DNA of 64,000 nt, taken from NCBI GenBank assembly GCA_963725425.1, contig CAVRYJ010000041.1, forward strand, positions 186,001 to 250,000, read 5' to 3'. Origin of the DNA: Clostridium_I sp963725425. Lineage in GTDB: Bacteria; Bacillota; Clostridia; Clostridiales; Clostridiaceae. Below are positions 8,200-17,107 of this stretch, piece by piece. Made by a program: the position numbers and the translations under genes. The first letter of the stretch is position 1. Each line of letters begins with the position of its first letter. The notes under the pieces are model-generated. The model saw only the letters and a program-made list of their open reading frames with translations. It ran no database searches and was not told the origin of the DNA.

Positions 8200-10365
8200 A
8201 TGAAAAAAATAAAATTAACAAAAGACAATGTTGCACTAAGCATTATTGTATTATTATCTGCAATATTAAATTTTGGAAATTTGAGTATAGAAGGATACGG
8301 AAATTCTTATTATGCGTCTGCTGTAAAAAGCATGACTTTAAGTTTGAAAAATTTCTTTTTTGTATCCTTTGATCCAGCAGGCTTTGTAACAATAGATAAA
8401 CCTCCACTAGGATTTTGGCTTCAAGCAATTTCGGCTAAAATATTTGGATTTAGTGGAGTAAGTATACTTTTGCCATCAGCGCTTGCAGGAGTAATATCGG
8501 TTATATTAGTACATCATTTAGTTAAAAAGTCATTTGGAAGTATAGCAGCACTGTTAGCAGCATTATTTCTTGCAATAACACCAGTTTTTGTAGCAGTAAG
8601 TAGAAATAATACCATAGATAATATACTTATAGTATTTTTATTGCTTGCTTGTTGGGCACTATTGATTGCAGCAGAAAAGGGAAAAATTAAATATCTAATA
8701 CTAAGTATGATATTTGTAGGACTTGGTTTTAATGTTAAAATGACCGAGGCATATCTAGTAATTCCAGCTTTGTATTTAACATATTTACTTTCAAATGCAA
8801 TATCTATAAAAAAGAGAATAGCTCATCTTGTTATCTGTACAGTTATTCTTCTTGGAGTTTCTTTGTCTTGGGCACTAATTGTTGACGCTGTACCTGCATC
8901 AAGTAGACCATTTGTAGATAGTAGTACTAATAACACAGTTACAGAACTTATAGTTGGACATAATGGGAGTGAAAGATTCTCATTAAGTAGTTCATCTAAA
9001 ACCGGCGGTGGTGGTGGCGGTGGTACAGCACCAAGTGGCGCAAGACCAAGTGGGGGTGCTGCAGCACCAAGCGGAATGCAAGGAGGAGGGAGTGCACCAA
9101 GTGGAACAAAATCAAGCGGTACTATGCCAAGCGGAACAAAGCCAAGTGGTACTGCACCAACAGGCATGCAAGGTGGTGGTAGTTCATCACAACTTCAAGG
9201 TACCTTCGGTGGCGAGATAACTTCAGGGTTCACAAGATTATTTTTGAAGAGTATACTTTCTGATCAAATAGTTTGGTTTATTCCACTAGCGCTATTAGGA
9301 TTTATTGCAGTGTTCATAAAGGAAAAATTAAAATTTTCTTTAGATAACAAACGGAAAAAAGCCATTGTAATGTGGTTTGCATGGTTTTTACCAGAATTCA
9401 TGTACTTTAGTTTTAACACAGGGACATTTCATTCATATTACTTAACAATGCTTGCACCCCCAACTGCAGCACTAGCAGGAATTGGAATTGTAGCAATGTG
9501 GGAACTATATAAAGAGGGAACATGGAGAGCATGGTTATTACCAGAGGCTTTATTGTTAACTGGGGTAACTCATTTATTGATGCTTTATTACTTTATTAGT
9601 TATTCAAATATAATCAAGGTATTGATTGTTTTAGTAACACTACTTTGTGTAATATCATCTGTAATACTTGGAATCTTAAATGTTAGAAAGAAAATAGAAG
9701 GAGACCAAGGGATAGATACAATGCTAAAACTTAAGAAAATTTTAATAAGTCTAGCATTAGTTGGAATGGTAATAACACCACTAGTTGGCTCGTCCGCTGT
9801 TCTATTTACAAAACTTAGCAGTTCTTTCCCAGCAGCAGGCCTAGAACTACTTTCTGGAACGCAAAGTGGTGGAATGGGTAGTGGCTATAGTAGCAGTAGC
9901 ACAAAACTTATAACCTTTCTTCAGAAAAATAAAACAGCTAGTCAAAAATATCTACTAGTTGTTAATTCATCAAATTCTGCAGCAGACATAATAATTAGTA
10001 CTGGAGAACCTGTAATGTCCCTAGGAGGATTTTTAGGAAGCGATAAAATAGTTATTCTAGCCCAGTTTAAACAAATGGTTAGAGCTGGTGAAATAAGATA
10101 TGTAATGGCTGGTGGAATGGGCGGAGGCGGCAATTCAAGCACAGATATTATGACTTGGGTTGAAAAAACTGGAAAACTCGTATCAGTAAGCGCATATAGT
10201 GATTCTACTAAAACAAATAATAGCACTGATAAGACAACAACAACTACTAATAAAACAAGTAGTTCCGATTCAAAGAGTAACAATGCAGGCGGACAAGGTG
10301 GCATGAATTCATCCGAACAATTATATGATTTAAAAGCGTACACTGACAGTTTTTTAAGTAAATAA
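8200..10365 (+). CDS. GT39-family membrane glycosyltransferase (ArnT/PMT-like, YkcB type)
   Basis: The 721-residue polytopic membrane protein has an early extracellular loop with SFDPAGFVTIDKPPLGFWLQ, the conserved acidic and DKPP motif of dolichyl- or undecaprenyl-phosphate-sugar transferases. Roughly a dozen hydrophobic helices follow. The family moves a sugar from a lipid carrier to proteins or cell-wall polymers on the outer face. Residues about 268-332 are a Gly/Ser/Pro/Thr-rich insert of short repeats (variants of APSGTKPSG and MQGGG), and residues about 665-704 are a Ser/Thr/Lys-rich stretch. Both are probably outside the membrane. The ATG follows GTGGGGTG. Downstream galU makes UDP-glucose, which may feed the lipid-sugar donor. 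Substrate is unknown. Confidence 0.85.
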   Translation: MKKIKLTKDNVALSIIVLLSAILNFGNLSIEGYGNSYYASAVKSMTLSLKNFFFVSFDPAGFVTIDKPPLGFWLQAISAKIFGFSGVSILLPSALAGVISVILVHHLVKKSFGSIAALLAALFLAITPVFVAVSRNNTIDNILIVFLLLACWALLIAAEKGKIKYLILSMIFVGLGFNVKMTEAYLVIPALYLTYLLSNAISIKKRIAHLVICTVILLGVSLSWALIVDAVPASSRPFVDSSTNNTVTELIVGHNGSERFSLSSSSKTGGGGGGGTAPSGARPSGGAAAPSGMQGGGSAPSGTKSSGTMPSGTKPSGTAPTGMQGGGSSSQLQGTFGGEITSGFTRLFLKSILSDQIVWFIPLALLGFIAVFIKEKLKFSLDNKRKKAIVMWFAWFLPEFMYFSFNTGTFHSYYLTMLAPPTAALAGIGIVAMWELYKEGTWRAWLLPEALLLTGVTHLLMLYYFISYSNIIKVLIVLVTLLCVISSVILGILNVRKKIEGDQGIDTMLKLKKILISLALVGMVITPLVGSSAVLFTKLSSSFPAAGLELLSGTQSGGMGSGYSSSSTKLITFLQKNKTASQKYLLVVNSSNSAADIIISTGEPVMSLGGFLGSDKIVILAQFKQMVRAGEIRYVMAGGMGGGGNSSTDIMTWVEKTGKLVSVSAYSDSTKTNNSTDKTTTTTNKTSSSDSKSNNAGGQGGMNSSEQLYDLKAYTDSFLSK

Positions 10366-10480
10366 AAGTAGTATTCAGAGATGAGTTGTAAATTATCTCT
10401 GAATAATAATAATAATAAATAATTTTTTTATTATTAGTGTCAATATGCAAATAATAGTCATTAAGAAAGGTCGTAATAGT

Positions 10481-11347
10481 ATGAGTGTAAAAAAAGCAGT
10501 TATTCCAGCAGCTGGACTTGGGACAAGGTTCTTGCCAGCTACAAAAGCACAGCCAAAGGAAATGTTACCAATAGTAGATAAGCCAACAATTCAATATATC
10601 GTTGAAGAAGCAGTGAGTTCAGGAATTCAAGAAGTATTGATAATAATAGGAAGAAACAAAAAATGCATTGAAGACCATTTTGACAAGTCAGCAGAACTTG
10701 AAGAAGATCTAAAAAATAGCGGGAAAGAAGAATTATTAGAACTAGTACAAGATATAAGCAACATGGTTAATATATATTATGTCCGTCAAAAAGAGCCCAA
10801 AGGATTGGGACAAGCCATAAGTCTTGCAAAGAGTTTTGTTGGGAACGACGCATTTGCGGTAATGCTTGGAGATGACATAGTGGATAGCAAAGTCCCATGT
10901 TTAAAACAATTGATAGAGTGCTATGATAAATATAATACATCTATTTTAGGAGTTCAACCAGTAAATTATAACGATGTATCAAAATATGGCATCATTCAAG
11001 GTATGGAGATTGAAAAAGGGGTTTATAAGGTAAAAAACATGGTTGAAAAGCCTAAAAAAGAAGAAACACCATCTAATATTGCTATTCTTGGAAGATATAT
11101 AATAACTCCTGATATATTTGATATATTAAAGAAAACTAAACCAGGTAAAGGTGGAGAAATTCAGCTTACAGATGCATTAGGGGAATTATTAAAACGAGAA
11201 GCTATTTATGCTTGTTCATTTGAAGGAAAAAGATATGACATAGGAGATAAATTTGGTTTCATTCAGGCAAATATAGAATATGCACTTAAACGTGAGGATT
11301 TGAAAGAAAAGCTAATACCTTACTTACGAGGAGTTATAACAAAATAA
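10481..11347 (+). CDS. galU: UTP-glucose-1-phosphate uridylyltransferase
   Basis: It makes UDP-glucose from UTP and glucose-1-phosphate for cell-wall glycans and glycolipids. The 288-residue protein starts KKAVIPAAGLGTRFLPATKA, the nucleotide-binding G-loop of sugar nucleotidyltransferases, and has VMLGDD (metal-binding Asp), GVYKVKNMVEKP and KRYDIGDKFGFIQANIEYAL, all GalU hallmarks. Length is typical. The frame opens at 10445, but GAAAGGTCG stands before the ATG at 10481 and the family N-terminus begins there. A strong terminator follows, so it ends a transcript, possibly shared with the upstream GT39 gene. Confidence 0.95.
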   Translation: MSVKKAVIPAAGLGTRFLPATKAQPKEMLPIVDKPTIQYIVEEAVSSGIQEVLIIIGRNKKCIEDHFDKSAELEEDLKNSGKEELLELVQDISNMVNIYYVRQKEPKGLGQAISLAKSFVGNDAFAVMLGDDIVDSKVPCLKQLIECYDKYNTSILGVQPVNYNDVSKYGIIQGMEIEKGVYKVKNMVEKPKKEETPSNIAILGRYIITPDIFDILKKTKPGKGGEIQLTDALGELLKREAIYACSFEGKRYDIGDKFGFIQANIEYALKREDLKEKLIPYLRGVITK

Positions 11348-11365
11348 ATTAAATTATCCAATAGG

Positions 11366-11396
11366 AAAACCACAGAAAAAATTCTGTGGTTTTTTA
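11366..11396 (+). terminator. Rho-independent terminator of galU
   Basis: AAAACCACAGAA pairs with TTCTGTGGTTTTT around a short A-rich loop and ends in a T-run. The following 11397-11650 holds only the AT-rich leader of the next gene. Confidence 0.9.
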
Positions 11397-11650
11397 GTGT
11401 GCTCGACATGGACACAATATTGTCTGTGAAAGTCCGATACAGGGGTCCATAATATTTTCTTAGTGATAACTATTATTTTGTAAAACTAATTTGTTAAATT
11501 CAGGTTTAATATTTTTTATATTGCGACCAAATAAAGCATAGACTGAGATAATATACATTGTAATATATGTTAAATTATATATAATAAAAGAATAAGGCTT
11601 AAATATATTAAATTATGTATAATAAAAAGAAAGTTTAATGTGGTGATGAA

Positions 11651-14356
11651 ATGGAAAGAAAAAAGATATTAAAAAAGATATTTAATAGGTATTCAATCCT
11701 AGTAGTAATAATGGTAATTCTATTTTCAATACTAGGTGTAAGGCTATATGATTTACAAGTATCAAATGGACAATATTACAGCGACACAGCAAATACTAAT
11801 GCACATAAGATTGTTAAAATAGAAGCACCAAGAGGTTTAATAACAGACAAAAATGGAATAGAACTTGCAACGGAAGTACAAAGTTATAACCTTACATATA
11901 CAGATACCCATGAGGCTGGTACAAAACTATTCTCAACATTACAAAAGATATTTAAAATTTTGGATGAAAATGGAGAATCACAAACAGATAGTTTTGCTTT
12001 AAAAATTGCACCATATAGATTCGAATTTAGTGCCAGTGACCCTAAGGAAATACAAATAATGCAGTTAAGATTTTTAAAAGACAGAGAGTTTCAAGGTAGC
12101 TTATTGAAGAAAAATTTTAATAATAAAAAGGAAGCAGAATTAACAAAAACTGAAACTACGGAGCTTAATGATGAACTTTTAAAATTAACTCCTGAGAAGG
12201 TTTATAACGAACTTCTTAAGAACTATGGTGTGATAAAAGGAGTTTCAAGTTTAAAAATACAGACAACTCCAGATTTATTAAGAAGGTATTTAATAGTAAA
12301 AGACAGTATAAAGATGAATAGCTTTTCTGAATACAAATCAGTTAATATAGCAAGTAATATAAATAAAGACACAGCGCTTATATTCAAGCAAAGCCTTTCA
12401 GAATTACCTGGAATAAATGTAGAAAATCAGCCCAGGAGACAGTACCCATATGCAGAACTTGCTTCATCGGTTCTGGGATATATAAGTAAAATAAACCCTG
12501 ATGATCAGGAGAAGTATTCGGAAAAAGGCTATGATACAAGTACTGATTATATTGGAGCTTCGGGAATAGAGGCTGCAATGGAAAGTGAGCTAAAGGGAAC
12601 TAACGGAGGAGATGTGGTGCAGGTTGATAAGCAAGGTAGGGTGAAGACTGAACTTGCGACAAGGCAGGCATCTCCAGGGGACAATGTTCAGCTTACATTA
12701 GATGCGAATTTGCAATATGCCACAGAAAATGCTTTAGATACTGAAATGAAAACGTTACAACAAAGAGGAAAAGTTACTGATGGTACAGATACAACTAACG
12801 CTACAAGAGGAGCAGCTATTGCCATTAATATTCACACTGGTGGAATATTAGCACTTGCTAGCCTTCCGGGTTTTAATCCTAATGATTTTTCAACGTCACA
12901 AGGATTAACTGACGCTCAAATAGAAAAATATTTTAATCCAGATTATGAAAAGATGGCACTAGCTCAGGGAAAGCCGCAAAGTTTAATTGACAAAATGTTC
13001 CCAATAGACACAAGTATAAGTGGCAATACAACGATTCGAAAGGATGATTTTGATTATTATCCAAAATACTTGTATGACTATGCAACTATGCCACGTATTC
13101 CTTCAGGATCTATCTTTAAGCCAATGACGGCAATAGCAGGTCTTGAAACTGGAGCTATTACTGCTGATACTCCTTACGATGATCAAGCTCTTTTTGATAT
13201 GGGTGGAGGTAAGATACAGTATTTTAAAACAGAGCAACCAAATGGTCTTGTACACTTAACGAAAGCAATAGAAGTATCTAGTAACCCATATTTTATGAAT
13301 GTCGGGAAATTATTAAGGCAAAAATGCGGAAATGACATTTTAGCTAAGTATGCATGGGGGTTTGGACTAGGAGCTGATCCCAGTGTAGCAAGCCCTGGTA
13401 CAGGAATAGAAATAAATGAAAATTTCGGTCAGGTATATAATACTGTATCCCAGAAGAACGTATCAGCTTCGGGATATCTTTTAGATATTGAGCAAGATTT
13501 AACTACTGGAGTTTCTGGCACAGGTGGAAAACTTCCACTGATAGATTTATACGATAGAACTGAGGATACAAAGAAAATTTCAGGAATAAAAACTGAAATT
13601 AAAACTGATATAAAGAACTCTGTAAAAAATGGAACTTTTTCAAAGAGTAAATATACGGATTTGTTTAAGGAGTTAATAGCAAACAATCCTAAGTATAAAG
13701 GCACAACCTTCACTGATGGTGATTTAAAAGCGGTTGTAAATGATGTGAACTACCAATCAGTACAGCAAGGACATGGTTTATTAGGTCTTCCATACAATAT
13801 GTATCTTGCGTCTATCGGACAAGGTATGGATAATTTTACACCTTTGCAGATGGCAGATTATATAGCAACCATTGCCAATGGTGGAGCAAGAAATAAACTT
13901 CATTTAGTTGACAGTATAAAAGATTCCGATGGTAAGGTAGTGTCTCAAACTAGAACTGAGGTTTTAGATAAAGCCAAAATGAGTCTAGAAACGAGAAATC
14001 AAGTTATGGAGGGCATGAATGCTGTTACTTCGGGTACAGGTGGCACCACCGATGGTACAGCAGAAGCAGCACTTGGCAATTTTCCTATACCTACAGGCGG
14101 TAAAACTGGTACTGCGGAATTTAATACAGCTGATGTACAGAGTGAAGTGGGTAGAGCAGATTATGGATGGTTTGTAGGTTATGCACCAGCTGACAATCCT
14201 CAAATTGCAATAGCTGTGGTAATATTTGATGGTGGTTATGGTAGTGATGCTGCTAATGTTGCCAGAGGTATGTACGAAAGTTATTTTAAAAATGATCCAA
14301 GAATGGCAAATTATAAAGATGATATTGACATAAATTTAAAACCTATTGTTCATTAA
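11651..14356 (+). CDS. Class B penicillin-binding protein (PBP2/MrdA-like peptidoglycan transpeptidase)
   Basis: It cross-links peptidoglycan outside the membrane. A single N-terminal membrane helix (about residues 13-33) is followed by the dimerisation domain and then the transpeptidase domain. Active-site motifs are present: SIFK with the acylated Ser near residue 487, SSN near 543, and KTGTAEF near 818. At 901 residues it is longer than most PBP2 proteins (about 650-750). The extra length is in the N-terminal region (residues about 85-210) and in an insertion between SxN and KTG. GTGGTGA precedes the ATG. A broken rodA/ftsW-type gene follows, the usual PBP2 partner, which suggests a wall-elongation or sporulation pair. 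Confidence 0.92.
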   Translation: MERKKILKKIFNRYSILVVIMVILFSILGVRLYDLQVSNGQYYSDTANTNAHKIVKIEAPRGLITDKNGIELATEVQSYNLTYTDTHEAGTKLFSTLQKIFKILDENGESQTDSFALKIAPYRFEFSASDPKEIQIMQLRFLKDREFQGSLLKKNFNNKKEAELTKTETTELNDELLKLTPEKVYNELLKNYGVIKGVSSLKIQTTPDLLRRYLIVKDSIKMNSFSEYKSVNIASNINKDTALIFKQSLSELPGINVENQPRRQYPYAELASSVLGYISKINPDDQEKYSEKGYDTSTDYIGASGIEAAMESELKGTNGGDVVQVDKQGRVKTELATRQASPGDNVQLTLDANLQYATENALDTEMKTLQQRGKVTDGTDTTNATRGAAIAINIHTGGILALASLPGFNPNDFSTSQGLTDAQIEKYFNPDYEKMALAQGKPQSLIDKMFPIDTSISGNTTIRKDDFDYYPKYLYDYATMPRIPSGSIFKPMTAIAGLETGAITADTPYDDQALFDMGGGKIQYFKTEQPNGLVHLTKAIEVSSNPYFMNVGKLLRQKCGNDILAKYAWGFGLGADPSVASPGTGIEINENFGQVYNTVSQKNVSASGYLLDIEQDLTTGVSGTGGKLPLIDLYDRTEDTKKISGIKTEIKTDIKNSVKNGTFSKSKYTDLFKELIANNPKYKGTTFTDGDLKAVVNDVNYQSVQQGHGLLGLPYNMYLASIGQGMDNFTPLQMADYIATIANGGARNKLHLVDSIKDSDGKVVSQTRTEVLDKAKMSLETRNQVMEGMNAVTSGTGGTTDGTAEAALGNFPIPTGGKTGTAEFNTADVQSEVGRADYGWFVGYAPADNPQIAIAVVIFDGGYGSDAANVARGMYESYFKNDPRMANYKDDIDINLKPIVH

Positions 14357-14469
14357 ATGTGATAGGTAGACTATAAGGTATAGCACCAGTAAAATGCAGA
14401 TTTTAAAAGTAAGTATAACGCAATTCAAGGAAGTTTGTAAACAATTAGACAAATTATGGAGGTGAAAAA

Positions 14470-15402
14470 TTGGAAAGGTGGATTTTGGATAAAAAACTAA
14501 GAAAACAATTGGATTTACCTTTAATAGTAGTTAGTTTGATAATAGCTATATTTGGTAGTATTAACATTTATAGTGCAACGCATATTGTTAGTGATCATAA
14601 GTACTTTACAATGCAATTAATTTACATTACTTTCAGTCTAATGATATCTTATATTTTTCTCTTGTTTGATTATAGTTTAATAGCTAAATTTTCTTATGTT
14701 TATACTGGATAGGGGTAGCATTGCTTTTATATACAGACATTGCTGCAAAAATGACAAAAGGAGCCAAACTATGGACTAGCAGTAATATGTATTTGTATTG
14801 TTTTTGGAATGTTATTTATTCCTGGATTGAATATAAGGAGAATATTAAGTATATTGCTGATTTTTATTGGGATTCGCGGTATAATGTGGCAATTCAATTT
14901 ATTAAAGACATATCAATTAACAAGAATTACTAGCTTTTTAGATCCCAAAAATAGTAGTACAGATTCAACTTTACAGGTTGATAATTCAATACTTGCCATA
15001 GGGTCAGGTGGACTTTTAGGAAAAGGTTTTTTAAAGAGTACACAGGTTAGTGGAGGATTTATTCCAGAAGCCCATACTGATATGATTTTTTCAATAGTAG
15101 GTGAAGAATGGGGACTAGTTGGTGCAGGATTATTATTGATACTATATATTATTATGCTTATGAAAATATTAATAATATCAAAACAGTCAAAAGATATGTT
15201 AGGAAAGTTAATTTGTGTTGGATATTTCTCAGCATTAACCTTTTCAATTTATCAAAATATTGGGATGACAATCAGACGTGCGCCAGTGGCGGGAATAACC
15301 CTTCCTTTTATGAGTTATGGTGGAAGTTCAATATTGACTAATTTTATTATATTAGCATTGATATTAAATGTTGGGATGAGAAAGAAAAAAATGAATTTTT
15401 AA
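14470..15402 (+). pseudogene. RodA/FtsW/SpoVE-family glycosyltransferase, frame-broken and internally deleted
   Basis: RodA-type proteins polymerise lipid II together with a class B PBP. The first frame (TTG at 14470 after GGAGGTG, 80 residues) has the N-terminal helices with FGSINIYSAT and ends in a stop at 14710-14712. A second frame holds KMTKGAKLW, and a third (in frame from about 14800 to 15402) runs LNIRRILSILLIF to the C-terminal SYGGSSILTNFIILALILN. The joined length is about 310 residues. The middle segment that normally holds the conserved GWxxIQPSEFAK region is absent. So it is more than one sequencing slip: at least one frame change plus loss of about 60-100 residues. The C-terminal catalytic-loop region (GEEWGLVGA, RRAPVAGI) is kept. 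Confidence 0.8.
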
Positions 15403-15436
15403 GTTTTAAATATAAACCTTTGCATTTAAAAATGTG

Positions 15437-15465
15437 TTGAATGTATGTTAATTATGATATATACT
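15437..15465 (+). promoter_or_regulatory. Sigma-A-type promoter of the lipoprotein gene
   Basis: TTGAAT (15437-15442), a 17-base spacer and TATACT (15460-15465). The sequence around it, from about 15430 to 15500, is closely repeated before the next gene at 17006-17075. Confidence 0.75.
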
Positions 15466-15620
15466 AGTTTTACTAGAAATATTTAGGCATTTAGGATATT
15501 TAATGAAATATTTTAACTATCAAAAGAATATACTTTGTTAGATATTAAAACTAAAACCTATTTTAAGCGTAGACATGTTTTATGCACTAATCTAAATATA
15601 AAAGTAATGGGGGAATAATT

Positions 15621-16847
15621 ATGAAAAAAGTAAGAAAAGTTGTAGCGTTAAGTATAGGTTTACTCATGGCTACTTCGCTGTTTGCTGGTTGCTCAACTGA
15701 AGGAACAGCTCTTTTTAATGGATTTGAAAAATCTCAAACAATAACTTCCAGTGAAACTAAAACTAGTATGACATTAAACGTTTCTGCTACCAACCAATCT
15801 GCCAAGGAACAACAAGCGCTGGCTACAGTACTACCGCTTATAAATAGCTCAAAAATTTCTACTGACGCAAAACTTAATGAGAATCAAGCAAAAACATCGG
15901 CTAAAATGCAAGAAGATATTAATTTGCAATTAGGTCAAACACCAATAAGCACAAGTATTTGGGTTAATGAAGACTTAACTGGAACTACACCTGTTATCAA
16001 TGAGATATATAAGGTTCCGAAGTTAGTCTCTGATAAATTACCAACACAGTTCCAGGGTAAAGATTATGCTGTACTTGACACAGCTGATATGAAAACTGAT
16101 CCCAATGCACCTCAAATGGATTATAAAAAGCTTATAACCTTTAGCCAAGAGTTTCAGCCAAAACTTCTTGCTTTTATTAGTAAGTATGCGGTGCAATTCA
16201 ACCCAACTACAAACTATATTAGTGATGTAGGTGGTAGTAGCTATTTTAAAGATAATAAAAATGAGCAGGACAATATTTATGAATTGAAATTAACTGATAA
16301 GTCTCTAAAAGATTTAATACATTATACTTTGACTAATGTTGCTGGAAATACTGATGCTATTAACCTTGCTAAGGATTACGTATCAGGGATAGCATCTGTT
16401 TATGGCATAACTGATACAACTAAAATAAATGCTATAACAAACAATTTGCCAGAAGAAATTACAAATTTAAACAAAACATTAAGTTCTATTGATAACCTGA
16501 AAATTCTTGGGGATAATGGAATTACAATTAAATATACTGTTAATAATGATGGTTATATTTCAAATGAAGATGGGAATGCACAATTTGTTGTGGATTTACC
16601 TAGTATAATTAAACTAGCTAATCCTTCAGCTACAGCAACTACTAGTGCTAACGATCCAACTGGTATATACACAATAGACCTAGGATTTAATACTGATATA
16701 ACTAATATTAATGGAAATGTAGATGTTGTATTACCAACGTTGAATGCAACTAATTCATTTAAATATATGGATTTAATTAACTCATTAGGTTCAAAAAAAT
16801 CATCACTTAACCAATCAATCATTAATCAATTGATTGTTAAAAAGTAA
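15621..16847 (+). CDS. Secreted lipoprotein of unknown function
   Basis: The 408-residue protein starts with a type II signal peptide (KKVRKVVALSIGLLMATS) and lipobox LFAGC, with the lipidated Cys at residue 24. The mature part is rich in Asn, Thr, Lys and Ser, lacks further Cys, and has no domain I recognise. It ends at INQLIVKK. It is presumably anchored to the outer face of the membrane. GGGGGAATAATT precedes the ATG. Its promoter region is a near copy of the one for the following ChW/leucine-rich-repeat protein, so both are probably expressed together. It follows the PBP/rodA pair, but a gap of over 200 bases with its own promoter separates them. Confidence 0.8.
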   Translation: MKKVRKVVALSIGLLMATSLFAGCSTEGTALFNGFEKSQTITSSETKTSMTLNVSATNQSAKEQQALATVLPLINSSKISTDAKLNENQAKTSAKMQEDINLQLGQTPISTSIWVNEDLTGTTPVINEIYKVPKLVSDKLPTQFQGKDYAVLDTADMKTDPNAPQMDYKKLITFSQEFQPKLLAFISKYAVQFNPTTNYISDVGGSSYFKDNKNEQDNIYELKLTDKSLKDLIHYTLTNVAGNTDAINLAKDYVSGIASVYGITDTTKINAITNNLPEEITNLNKTLSSIDNLKILGDNGITIKYTVNNDGYISNEDGNAQFVVDLPSIIKLANPSATATTSANDPTGIYTIDLGFNTDITNINGNVDVVLPTLNATNSFKYMDLINSLGSKKSSLNQSIINQLIVKK

Positions 16848-16877
16848 AATAGTTAACTAAAAAAATCATCATTAAGT

Positions 16878-16912
16878 AAGAAAGCTAGGCTTTTAAGCCT
16901 AGCTTTCTTTTG
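16878..16912 (+). terminator. Rho-independent terminator of the lipoprotein gene
   Basis: Fifteen-base arms, AAGAAAGCTAGGCTT and its complement, with a very short loop and a final TTTT. Confidence 0.9.
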
Positions 16913-17012
16913 CTAAAACTCTCGTGTTTTTAAAATAAACATTCATAGATTAAGTACATTATTAGGTTAACATTCATTAGAGGCGTAGAACATCTTTGCT
17001 CTTTAAAATGTG

Positions 17013-17041
17013 TTGAATGAATTTTAAATATGAGATATACT
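17013..17041 (+). promoter_or_regulatory. Sigma-A-type promoter, sister of the one at 15437
   Basis: TTGAAT (17013-17018), a 17-base spacer and TATACT (17036-17041), followed by AGTTTTAATAGAATGATTTAG, which resembles the downstream context of the first copy. Confidence 0.75.
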
Positions 17042-17107
17042 AGTTTTAATAGAATGATTTAGTCATTTATGGAATAAACTACATAATCTATTTGGGGGTA
17101 GTACTAT

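Noticed and set aside
8823..9220. Long open frames opposite and beside the glycine-rich insert of the GT39 gene
   Set aside because: They are by-products of the repetitive GC-richer insert; they have no start signals and encode only Pro/Leu or Val/Gln repeats.
11397..11650. Possible small RNA after galU (around TGTCTGTGAAAGTCCGATACAG)
   Set aside because: No promoter-terminator pair or stable long fold could be supported beyond the galU terminator.
14470..15402. Programmed frameshift in the rodA-type gene
   Set aside because: No slippery site is evident and the conserved central segment is missing, so joining the frames does not restore a normal protein.
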